From: Nocardia sp.
GTDB taxonomy: Bacteria; Actinomycetota; Actinomycetes; Mycobacteriales; Mycobacteriaceae
DNA length: 7,453 nt
NCBI GenBank assembly: GCA_013361595.1
Contig: JABFXT010000105.1
Location: forward strand, 1-7,453
Direction of reading: 5' to 3'
The position numbers were made by a program, and so were the translations under genes. The notes beneath the pieces are model-generated. The model was given only the letters and a program-made list of their open reading frames with translations, was not told the DNA's origin and ran no database searches. Of the stretch, positions 1-5,771 are shown one piece after another. Position 1 is the first letter of the stretch, and every line of letters begins with the position of its first letter.

Positions 1-510
1 GTTTCCGCGGAACCTCGTGTTCCACAGCGGGGATCCCTGTTCGAGTAGGCGCAGGCCGAATCGGATCGTGGCCGCGCTCATCGGTATGTGCCGCATATCG
101 GACATGGCTGTCCGCACCACGTCCGGCCAGTCGCGGAGCAGGGGGCCGAACAGCGATCGCCAGGCCTTCCCGTCGGCGCCGAGACCGTCCACTGTTCGGT
201 CGAGGTCCCGCCAGGCCACTCCCGCGACGCCGCCGTCGAGCGGATGGGCGTAGGAGGCTTCGGGAGCGAGTAGTTCGACACCGTGGGCCGGGAGGTCGAA
301 GGCCTGGAAGAACGGGGAGGCCCATGCCATCGGATGTGCGCCGGCGCATTCATCGTGCCGGAAACCGGGCAGGGTCGTCTCCGCGGTGCGACAGCCGCCG
401 CCCAGGGTTTCCGCGGCCTCGTACACCTCGACCTCGAGGCCCGCGGCGGCCATGGTCACCGCCGCCGCGAGGCCGTTGGGCCCGGAACCTACCACTACGA
501 CATCCGCCAT
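1..510 (-). CDS. FAD-dependent oxidoreductase, CrtI/PYROXD2-like (partial, N-terminal 170 residues)
   Basis: The reading frame is open from the ATG at 510-508 to the left edge, so only the N-terminal 170 residues are visible; family members usually have about 500. Residues 4-31 form a Rossmann ADP-binding fold: a beta strand of valines, the dinucleotide loop GSGPNG at 8-13, and Glu31, which should bind the FAD ribose. Next comes LGGGCRTAE (36-44), the second glycine-rich segment typical of phytoene-desaturase-like flavoproteins, then LPGFRHD (47-53) and a HPMAWASPFF stretch near 59-68. Together these indicate the CrtI/PYROXD2-like group of FAD-dependent oxidoreductases or desaturases. The substrate cannot be inferred, and the substrate-binding and C-terminal FAD regions lie outside the window. 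The start lies 26 bp after the stop of the RidA-like gene, which suggests co-transcription. The ribosome binding site is weak, with only a run of G before the ATG. Confidence 0.88.
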   Translation of the reverse strand, partial: MADVVVVGSGPNGLAAAVTMAAAGLEVEVYEAAETLGGGCRTAETTLPGFRHDECAGAHPMAWASPFFQAFDLPAHGVELLAPEASYAHPLDGGVAGVAWRDLDRTVDGLGADGKAWRSLFGPLLRDWPDVVRTAMSDMRHIPMSAATIRFGLRLLEQGSPLWNTRFRGN

Positions 511-536
511 CCCCCGATTCTGCCTCGCCGCGCGGA

Positions 537-932
537 TCAGGGTCGGACGGCCACCGCGTCCACCTCGAAGAGCATGGTCGGCAGGGCCAGGGCCGCGACA
601 CCGGTCAGGGTCTGGACCGGTGGCCGGTCGCCCCAGATCTCGGCGATCTTCGTGCCGAGGACAGCCAGTTTGTCTGTGTCGTGGTCGACGATATGGGTGC
701 GCAGCTGGGCGATATCGGCGAAATCCAGTCCCACCGACCGCAGCGCGGTGCCGAGGTTGGCGAAGGCCCGGTCCACCTGGCCGGCGAAATCGCCGGTGGT
801 GGTGGCACCGTGCGCGTCGGAATCGTATTGTCCGGCCACGAAGACGAGTTCGCCGCTGGTGACGGCGATATGGCTGTAGCCGAACGGAACCGGATCGTGC
901 AGCGCCGGCGGGTTGCTGATATCGATGGACAT
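537..932 (-). CDS. RidA/YjgF/Rid-family protein lacking the catalytic arginine
   Basis: This is a 131-residue protein of the RidA (YjgF/YER057c/UK114) family, small proteins that usually form trimers with active sites at the subunit interfaces. Family signs are the early strand with LVFVAGQ (29-35), the central helix DRAFANLGTAL (54-64) followed by LDFADIAQLRTHI (69-81), and the closing strand FEVDAVAV (122-129). Classical RidA proteins hydrolyse reactive enamines and imines using an arginine near position 105 (E. coli numbering). Here the matching stretch is PPVQTLTGVA (104-113), so a Gln or Thr replaces that arginine. The protein is therefore more likely one of the divergent Rid subgroups than a housekeeping 2-iminopropanoate deaminase. 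The ATG at 932 was chosen because GAGGAG sits six bases upstream; an in-frame ATG at 998 would add 22 unrelated residues and has no such site. It lies between a P450 gene and a flavoprotein gene on the same strand, so a role in their shared pathway is inferred. Confidence 0.87.
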   Translation of the reverse strand: MSIDISNPPALHDPVPFGYSHIAVTSGELVFVAGQYDSDAHGATTTGDFAGQVDRAFANLGTALRSVGLDFADIAQLRTHIVDHDTDKLAVLGTKIAEIWGDRPPVQTLTGVAALALPTMLFEVDAVAVRP

Positions 933-938
933 GCGGAT

Positions 939-944
939 CTCCTC
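939..944 (-). promoter_or_regulatory. Ribosome binding site of the RidA-like gene
   Basis: The minus strand reads GAGGAG here, followed by six bases and the ATG at 932-930. This strong Shine-Dalgarno match decides the start in favour of the 131-residue form over the longer frame that begins at 998. Confidence 0.75.
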
Positions 945-950
945 GCGTTC

Positions 951-996
951 GTGACTGTCGACAGAGATCCGACGAATCGGGCGCGTCGACTGTGAC
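951..996. repeat. Imperfect inverted repeat upstream of the RidA-like gene (possible operator)
   Basis: The plus strand carries GTGACTGTCGAC at 951-962 and GTCGACTGTGAC at 985-996. The reverse complement of the second arm matches the first at 10 of 12 positions, with 22 bases between the arms. The left arm overlaps CTGTCGACAG (955-964), a perfect 10-bp palindrome. The repeat lies in the 90-bp gap between the P450 stop and the RidA-like start, 20 to 65 bases upstream of that start, where a regulator or an internal promoter could act. Chance similarity cannot be excluded at this length, and no regulator gene is visible in the window. Confidence 0.3.
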
Positions 997-1003
997 ATCG
1001 CGC

Positions 1004-1015
1004 GGCGATATCGCC
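1004..1015. repeat. 12-bp perfect palindrome after the P450 gene
   Basis: GGCGATATCGCC is a perfect dyad in the gap just past the P450 stop codon (P450 ends at 1023). As RNA it would form only a short stem with an AU loop and there is no T tract, so it is a poor terminator. A protein-binding dyad or simple chance are the alternatives. Confidence 0.25.
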
Positions 1016-1022
1016 CGCCGGA

Positions 1023-2327
1023 TCAGCCGATGGGTTCCCTGGTCCGGGCGCGGGGACCGGTGTGTACGGGCAGCGTCTCGTAGCCGTGCAGCGTGTAGAG
1101 CCGGCGTCGCCGCGGCGGACCGCTGAGCCGGAGGTCGGGGAACTGTTCGAAGAGCGCGCGCAGGGCGTGGGCCGCCTCCATCCGGGCGAGGCTGGCACCG
1201 AGGCAGGCATGGATTCCGCTGCTGAAGCCGAGATGCTCCTTCGCGTTGGGACGGGTGATGTCGAATCGGGTGGGGTCGGGGAACATCGCCGGGTCCCGGT
1301 TCGCGCCGGCCAGTGACAGCACCAGGGTCGCGCCCTTGCGCAGTCGCGTGCCCGCCACTTCCACCTCGGCGTGCGCCACCCGCGCGGTGGTCTGGACCGG
1401 GGGATCGAACCGCAGGATCTCCTCGACCGCGCCGGGCCACAGGTCCGGCTCGGCCTGGAGGCGGGCGAGCTGGTCGGGGTGTTCGAGCAGCAGCACGATG
1501 CCCTTGGAGATGAGGTTGACCGTGGTCTCGAAACCCGCGCCCATCAGCAGGGTCGCCGATGCGCAGAGTTCGTAGGTGGACAGTTCGTCCTTGCCGACCA
1601 GACTGCTGAGGATATCGTCGCCGGGCTCGGTGCGCAGCCGGTCGATATGGTCGAGCAGATAGTCCTGTACCGCTTCCGAGGAGCGCATGGCACGTTCGTG
1701 GGCACTCCAGGAGATCCCGATATCCAGCAGCGGGCTGATCGCATCGCCCCAGCGCAGGAACATCTCTCGATCGCGGTCCGGGAAGCCGAGCATCTCGGAG
1801 ATGATGGCGATCGGCACCTGCGCGGCGAACCGGCTCACCAGATCCGCCGGGCCGTCCTCGGGCAGCGCGGCGAGCAGTTCCGCGGTGACCGTGACGACCC
1901 GGTCGCGCAGCCGGCCGATCGCGCGCGGAGTGAACGCCGCCGCGACCGGTTTGCGCATCCTGGTGTGTTCGGGCTGGTCGAGCATCAGCATGGAGGGCGG
2001 ATCCACGGGGTTGGCCGGGACCGGTCGCCGGGCCAGCGCCCGGCGCGCGAACCCCGGCAACCGGATCAGCATCGGCATTCCCACCCCGAACCGGTTGTCC
2101 CGCAACACCTCCCGGACAGCCGCATGATCCATGGTGATCCAGAGTGGTCCGACGCGGTGTACGCCGCCCTCCCCGCGTAGTTCCTCGAGCAGCGGATACG
2201 GGTTGGCGATCCCCTCCGGGCCGCCGTTGAGGCGGGCGAACAGATCCCCCCGGCGCAACTGCGCCTTCTTCGCGACCCGGATCAATCCGTGCTGGTTCAC
2301 CCAGCGAAACACATATTCCGGCTTCAT
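1023..2327 (-). CDS. Cytochrome P450
   Basis: This is a complete bacterial class I-type cytochrome P450 of 434 residues, a haem-thiolate monooxygenase that would take electrons from a ferredoxin and reductase; neither is encoded in this window. Landmarks in order are the C-helix motif DQPEHTRMR (about 117-125; His and Arg contact the haem propionates), the I-helix oxygen-activation motif AGFETT (264-269), the K-helix ExxR pair Glu303/Arg306, and the haem loop FSSGIHACLG with Cys375 as the axial ligand. No signal peptide or membrane anchor is visible, so it should be soluble. The ATG at 2327 is preferred because AGGAG lies eight bases upstream. The frame stays open to 2468, but the extra 47 residues are low-complexity, fall in intergenic DNA and are unlike P450 N termini. 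It is the first of three leftward genes. The substrate and CYP family cannot be assigned by eye. Confidence 0.95.
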   Translation of the reverse strand: MKPEYVFRWVNQHGLIRVAKKAQLRRGDLFARLNGGPEGIANPYPLLEELRGEGGVHRVGPLWITMDHAAVREVLRDNRFGVGMPMLIRLPGFARRALARRPVPANPVDPPSMLMLDQPEHTRMRKPVAAAFTPRAIGRLRDRVVTVTAELLAALPEDGPADLVSRFAAQVPIAIISEMLGFPDRDREMFLRWGDAISPLLDIGISWSAHERAMRSSEAVQDYLLDHIDRLRTEPGDDILSSLVGKDELSTYELCASATLLMGAGFETTVNLISKGIVLLLEHPDQLARLQAEPDLWPGAVEEILRFDPPVQTTARVAHAEVEVAGTRLRKGATLVLSLAGANRDPAMFPDPTRFDITRPNAKEHLGFSSGIHACLGASLARMEAAHALRALFEQFPDLRLSGPPRRRRLYTLHGYETLPVHTGPRARTREPIG

Positions 2328-2335
2328 CCCACCCA

Positions 2336-2340
2336 CTCCT
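2336..2340 (-). promoter_or_regulatory. Ribosome binding site of the P450 gene
   Basis: The minus strand reads AGGAG eight bases before the ATG at 2327-2325. This supports the 434-residue P450 rather than the upstream in-frame ATG at 2468. Confidence 0.7.
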
Positions 2341-2473
2341 GTCGTACCGACGGTGTCGTGCCCGCGCTCCCGCCTGCTGTCCGGGCACGCGTACGGCGGC
2401 CGGTCGGCGCGGTCGTGTTCGACGTCCACCGGAGCCGGAGGAGCACCGATACGAACGCTACGGACCATTCGGC

Positions 2474-2520
2474 GGCCCGGGAACCTGCCGGAGTCGGAAC
2501 CCGGGACCTACCGTGGTAGG
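2474..2520 (-). terminator. Candidate hairpins after the TIGR03089 gene
   Basis: Two dyads follow the TIGR03089 stop codon (gene end at 2528) in the direction of transcription. The first is CCTACC-gt-GGTAGG at 2507-2520, which as RNA gives a five-base-pair stem and four-base loop. The second pairs GGCCCGGG (2474-2481) with CCCGGGACC (2500-2508) as an eight-base-pair stem with one bulge and an 18-base loop. They could end the LCP-TIGR03089 transcript before the P450 gene. Neither has a T tract, so ordinary intrinsic termination is not shown. The same bases also form a near direct repeat, CCCGGGAACCTGCCG and CCCGGGACCTACCG, so a regulator site for the P450 gene is the alternative reading. Confidence 0.35.
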
Positions 2521-2527
2521 AGACGCG

Positions 2528-3247
2528 TCACAGGACGTGGGTGACCCGTTCGGTTTCCACCCGCCGTTCCCGCAGCGCGGGATCGGGGTCGGCCACCTGG
2601 ACGAGCGAGGCGCCCGCGACGAGCACCGAGAGAAAACCGTCGATCAATTCGGCGGGCGTATCCCAGGTGGCGCTGGACAGCACCCGGTCGCCCTCGGCGA
2701 AGCCCTGCCGGACAGCCGATTTCCGGGCCTCGGCGAGCACCGCGGACACCGGCATCCCGTCGAGAGCGGCGCCGGTGCCACCGGGCAGGAACTGGTCGCC
2801 GTGCACGCGGACCGCGGTCGCGTAGTCGGTGACCCCGATCGGCAGATCACGGACCGGGCCGCCCATGGGGTCCAGCGAGAGCGCCGCCACCTCGGGAGCG
2901 TCCTCGGTCTCGGCCAGCCGGTCCGCGGCGGCGAAGACGAGCTCCGCGTCGGGATCGGCGTGCAACACCACTTCGGTTCCGGCCCACCAGCAGCCGAGCA
3001 GAACCGCCGCGGTCTGCCAGTGCGCGGGGAGCAGTACCGCGACCCGCGCGCCCGGGGTGAGCCCGAACTCGTCCCGGATCAGATTGCCGGTCTTGGCGGC
3101 CCAGTTGGCGAGGGTCAGCCCGGACAGCTCGATCCGGGCACCGGTCGCGTCGTCGTACCAGGTGACGCGGGGGCCTGCGGGGTCGCGTTCCAGTATCGGT
3201 TCGAGGACCGCTTCGGGGAGGGTCGTTGCCTGGTCTATGTCACGCAT
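2528..3247 (-). CDS. TIGR03089 family protein (degenerate AMP-binding-like)
   Basis: This 239-residue protein resembles the actinobacterial family TIGR03089; the M. tuberculosis counterpart by position is Rv3268. It looks like part of the N-terminal domain of an acyl-AMP ligase (ANL superfamily): residues 27-95 run RVTWYDD, then LTLANWAAKTGNL, then GARVAVLLP and a helix ending GCWWAGTEVV, the usual order in AMP-binding enzymes. Residues 186-235 (GDRVLSS to ERVTHVL) resemble the later core of such enzymes. In between, the Ser/Thr/Gly-rich P-loop with its lysine is not recognisable; the nearest trace is GGTGAALDG at 156-164. The C-terminal lid domain is absent. A normal ligase has 500 or more residues, so this is probably a non-catalytic relative; its function is unknown. 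It starts 16 bp after the LCP gene stop with a weak GAAAG ribosome binding site, implying one operon with the cell-wall ligase. Confidence 0.85.
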   Translation of the reverse strand: MRDIDQATTLPEAVLEPILERDPAGPRVTWYDDATGARIELSGLTLANWAAKTGNLIRDEFGLTPGARVAVLLPAHWQTAAVLLGCWWAGTEVVLHADPDAELVFAAADRLAETEDAPEVAALSLDPMGGPVRDLPIGVTDYATAVRVHGDQFLPGGTGAALDGMPVSAVLAEARKSAVRQGFAEGDRVLSSATWDTPAELIDGFLSVLVAGASLVQVADPDPALRERRVETERVTHVL

Positions 3248-3263
3248 CGTCTGCTTTCGGCGC

Positions 3264-4739
3264 TCAATTCACACAGGTGGGTCCGTCTTCGGCCGCCGCG
3301 ATCGGCGGCGCGGGCGGCACCGGAGTGGCCGAGGTCGACGTACCGCCGAAATCGATCACGTCTCCGCTGCCGGATCCGGGGCCAGCGTAGTCGCTCGTCA
3401 GAACCACGTTCACCGCTCCCGTCGCTATCGACGGATCCGACACCACGGGAAGCCCGCCCAGCGCGGCCGCGACGGCCTTCCCGCCCGGATCCGACGCCGA
3501 CGGGGCACGCACCTGACTCTGCGACACCGCCGACCCACCGGAATAGTTACCCACGGAACCCTGGGTGTAACCGAGGCCGAGAAGTTCCTGGGCGACCGCG
3601 TTCGCCAATCCGGCGACAGTGCTCGAGTTGTAGACCGATACCTCGACATTCTCCGGGTTGACATTCGGCGTGGTGGTCTCGGTCGCGGGCCGGTCGGCGG
3701 GTTCCTCCCCGACCAGTGCCGCGACATAGTCGTGCACTTCGTCACGGTCGACGCGGACCACCGATTCACCGTTGGAGGTGGTGCCGTTGAGATCGGCGAC
3801 CGGAATGGTCTCGAAGGTGACCTCCCCGGCGGCGAGGTCCTGGAGCTGGGTGAGGAAGCCGAGCAGATCCCAGCCCTCGTCGAGAACCACGGTGCGCCCC
3901 ACGGCATCGCTGAGTTCCCGCAACCGGCTCGGATTGCTCAGGGTGTCGGCACTGACCACCTGGTGCACCAGCTGGGCCATGAACACCTGCTGGCGCACGA
4001 TACGGTCCAGGTCGCCGCGTTCGAGATTGTGCCGTTGCCGCACGAAACTCAGCGCCTGCGGGCCGTCGAGTTTCTGCCGGCCGCCCGGGAAATAGGCTCC
4101 CGACATAGGTTCGTCGACCGCATGGCGCAGGCAGACGTCGACGCCGCCGACCGCGTCGGTGAGCAGGACGAACCCGAGCAGACTCACTTCGGCGTAGTGG
4201 TCGACGGTGATACCGGTGAGCCCGGCCACCGATTCGATCAACGCCTGCCGTCCGCGCTGGGTCGACTGTGCTTCGGCGTCGTCCGCCGATTCGCCCTCGG
4301 CCAGCAGATCGTCCTGCACGGCCTGTTTCGTCACGCCGTAGGCGGAATTGATCTTGCCCTTGCCCAGGCTCGGGATATCCACGTAGGCGTCCCGAGGAAT
4401 CGAGATCGCCGTCGCCGACCGCCCGTCGTTCGGTACCCGGACCAGCACGATGGTGTCGGTATTGGTGCCTATCTCGTCACCGGCGTGCAGCATGGCCCGC
4501 TCCGCGTCGCTGAGCGGATTGCCCTTCGCGTCGGTCCGGGAATCCACCCCCACCAGCAGGATGTCCACCGCCCCGTCGGTATGCCCGCCCAGGCCCAGAT
4601 CGCTGATCCGCTCGATATTCGAAACCAGCGAATCCACACCGCGCCAGGCGAACCCGGTCGCGACCAGCACAATCAGAGCAACCGATGCGACCAGGACCCG
4701 CACCGGACTCCACAACGTCGGCTCCCCACGCTGCACCAC
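3264..4739 (-). CDS. lcp1: LCP (LytR-CpsA-Psr) family cell-wall glycopolymer ligase with LytR_C domain
   Basis: LCP proteins are membrane-anchored transferases that move a glycopolymer from its polyprenyl carrier to peptidoglycan outside the membrane; the mycobacterial counterpart in this position, Lcp1 (Rv3267), attaches arabinogalactan. With the GTG start at 4739 the protein has 491 residues. A short cytoplasmic N terminus precedes one membrane helix at about 13-32. The LCP domain starts near DILLVGVDSR (59-68) and includes the SIPRD motif (113-117, with Arg116 and Asp117), GGVDVCL (198-204) and the block FVRQRHNLERGDLDRIVRQQ (232-251), the conserved arginine- and aspartate-rich signature of the lipid-phosphate site. 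A LytR_C domain follows from about 364 (VEVSVYNSS) to 449, then a Pro/Ser/Thr-rich tail ending in a lone Cys. This start has GGGGAGAGGA eight bases upstream. A GTG at 4790, adding 17 residues, has no such site. The gene is divergent from rmlD and leads into the TIGR03089 gene. Confidence 0.93.
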   Translation of the reverse strand: MVQRGEPTLWSPVRVLVASVALIVLVATGFAWRGVDSLVSNIERISDLGLGGHTDGAVDILLVGVDSRTDAKGNPLSDAERAMLHAGDEIGTNTDTIVLVRVPNDGRSATAISIPRDAYVDIPSLGKGKINSAYGVTKQAVQDDLLAEGESADDAEAQSTQRGRQALIESVAGLTGITVDHYAEVSLLGFVLLTDAVGGVDVCLRHAVDEPMSGAYFPGGRQKLDGPQALSFVRQRHNLERGDLDRIVRQQVFMAQLVHQVVSADTLSNPSRLRELSDAVGRTVVLDEGWDLLGFLTQLQDLAAGEVTFETIPVADLNGTTSNGESVVRVDRDEVHDYVAALVGEEPADRPATETTTPNVNPENVEVSVYNSSTVAGLANAVAQELLGLGYTQGSVGNYSGGSAVSQSQVRAPSASDPGGKAVAAALGGLPVVSDPSIATGAVNVVLTSDYAGPGSGSGDVIDFGGTSTSATPVPPAPPIAAAEDGPTCVN

Positions 4740-4890
4740 CTTGGACTTCCTCTCCCCTTGTCGGTGGCTCGGTCGAGGACCCCGACCCACGTCGCGTATG
4801 CCGTCGAAACACCTTCCGCACCACGCAGGCTAACCAACAGCAGCCCGGGTGACCCCGATTCGGCGGCCGACGGCGTGCCAGACTGAGCCG
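4740..4890. promoter_or_regulatory. Divergent intergenic region between lcp1 and rmlD
   Basis: These 151 bases separate the preferred starts of two divergent operons and must hold, or lie near, both promoters. The leftward ribosome binding site is GGGGAGAGGA, with its AGGA core at 4748-4751. For lcp1, the minus strand has TAGCCT at 4832-4827, which fits the actinobacterial -10 pattern TAnnnT, but I see no good -35 at the right distance. For rmlD, CAGACT at 4879-4884 lies six bases before the GTG at 4891, the spacing expected of a leaderless transcript, again without a clear -35. The extent of this region depends on the start choices: it shrinks to 4791-4848 if both longer forms are used. Individual promoter assignments are weak. 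Confidence 0.45.
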
Positions 4891-5760
4891 GTGAGCGCCG
4901 CCGTACCCGCCGGAACCGAAACCGCCGACCGCATCCTCGTCACCGGGGCGGGTGGCCAGGTGGGCGCCGAACTCCTCCGGCTGATACCCGCTGTCCGCGC
5001 TTTCACGCGGTCCCAGCTCGACATCACCGATCCGACGGCGGTGGAATCAGTCGTCCGTCCGGGCGATACCGTCCTCAATTGTGCCGCGTTCACCGCGGTC
5101 GATCGGGCCGAATCCGAACCCGCGGCCGCATTCGCCGCGAACGAGACCGGTCCCGCGGTACTGGCGGCGGCCTGCGCCCGCGCCGGCGCCCGGCTCGTCC
5201 ACCTGTCCACCGACTATGTGTTCCCCGGGACCGCGACCGCCCCGTACGAACCGGCCGATCCCACCGGCCCGGCCACGGTGTACGGCCGCTCCAAACTCGC
5301 CGGCGAACGCGCGGTGCGCGAACTCTGCCCGCAGTCCCATATCGTCCGGACGGCCTGGGTGTACGCCGGGACCGGCGGCGATTTCGTGGCCACCATGCGC
5401 CGGCTCGAGCGGGAGCGCGACACCGTATCGGTGGTGAACGACCAGATCGGCTCGCCCACCTTCGCCGCCGATCTGGCCGCCGGACTGCTCGAACTGGCGG
5501 CGAACCCGGCGGCGCCCGCTGTGCTGCACGCCACGAACGCCGGGCAGGCCAGCTGGTTCGATCTGGCCCGCGCGGTCTTCGCCGGAATCGGCGCCGATCC
5601 CGAGCGGGTTCGGCCCTGCACCACCGCGGAATTCCCCCGGCCCGCCCCCCGTCCCGCGTACTCGGTCCTGTCCGCCGCCGCCTGGCGGGCGGCCGGGCTG
5701 ACACCATTGCGCCCGTGGGAATCCGCGCTGACCGAGGCACTCACCCGGGCCGCCCATTAG
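4891..5760 (+). CDS. rmlD: dTDP-4-dehydrorhamnose reductase RmlD
   Basis: RmlD reduces dTDP-4-keto-L-rhamnose with NAD(P)H to dTDP-L-rhamnose, the donor for the linker sugar of arabinogalactan. It is a cytoplasmic short-chain dehydrogenase/reductase of the extended type. Numbered from the GTG at 4891 (289 residues), it shows the nucleotide-binding loop GAGGQVG (19-25), CAAFTAVDRAE (64-74), the STDYVF segment (106-111) carrying the catalytic Thr107, and the YxxxK pair Tyr131/Lys135 within YGRSKLAGE. The C-terminal PAYSVL (255-260) and PWESALTEAL segments are usual for the family. An in-frame GTG at 4849 would give 303 residues, close to the roughly 304 of the mycobacterial protein, but neither start has a clear Shine-Dalgarno sequence; 4891 was chosen because it gives the shorter lead to the first beta strand and a leaderless-like -10 spacing. 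It is the first gene of the rightward operon, 11 bp before wbbL. Confidence 0.94.
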   Translation: MSAAVPAGTETADRILVTGAGGQVGAELLRLIPAVRAFTRSQLDITDPTAVESVVRPGDTVLNCAAFTAVDRAESEPAAAFAANETGPAVLAAACARAGARLVHLSTDYVFPGTATAPYEPADPTGPATVYGRSKLAGERAVRELCPQSHIVRTAWVYAGTGGDFVATMRRLERERDTVSVVNDQIGSPTFAADLAAGLLELAANPAAPAVLHATNAGQASWFDLARAVFAGIGADPERVRPCTTAEFPRPAPRPAYSVLSAAAWRAAGLTPLRPWESALTEALTRAAH

Positions 5761-5765
5761 GGTGG
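5759..5765 (+). promoter_or_regulatory. Ribosome binding site of wbbL overlapping the rmlD stop
   Basis: AGGGTGG starts inside the TAG stop codon of rmlD and lies six bases before the GTG at 5772. It decides the wbbL start, since the same frame stays open far upstream through rmlD. The overlap suggests translational coupling of the two genes. Confidence 0.7.
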
Positions 5766-5771
5766 TGCGCT

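Noticed and set aside
283..995. Overlapping plus-strand frames opposite the flavoprotein and RidA-like genes
   Set aside because: They are Arg/Pro/Gly-rich shadows. The minus-strand frames show the FAD-binding and Rid-family motifs.
1371..2180. 269-codon plus-strand frame opposite the P450 gene
   Set aside because: It is a shadow frame; the minus strand encodes all P450 motifs across the same bases and no start signal supports the plus frame.
2328..2468. 47-residue N-terminal extension of the P450
   Set aside because: It lies in intergenic DNA, shows no P450-like or signal sequence, and the ATG at 2327 has AGGAG at a good distance.
2829..4886. A 685-codon open frame on the plus strand opposite lcp1 and the TIGR03089 gene
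   Set aside because: It is an antisense shadow caused by high GC at third positions. The translation is Arg- and Gly-rich with no domain, while the minus-strand frames carry clear LCP and TIGR03089 signatures.
5079..5771. Upstream extension of the wbbL frame through rmlD, which would give a 531-residue protein
   Set aside because: The extra part is an arginine-rich translation of rmlD in another frame. The GTG at 5772 has a good ribosome binding site and gives the expected family length.
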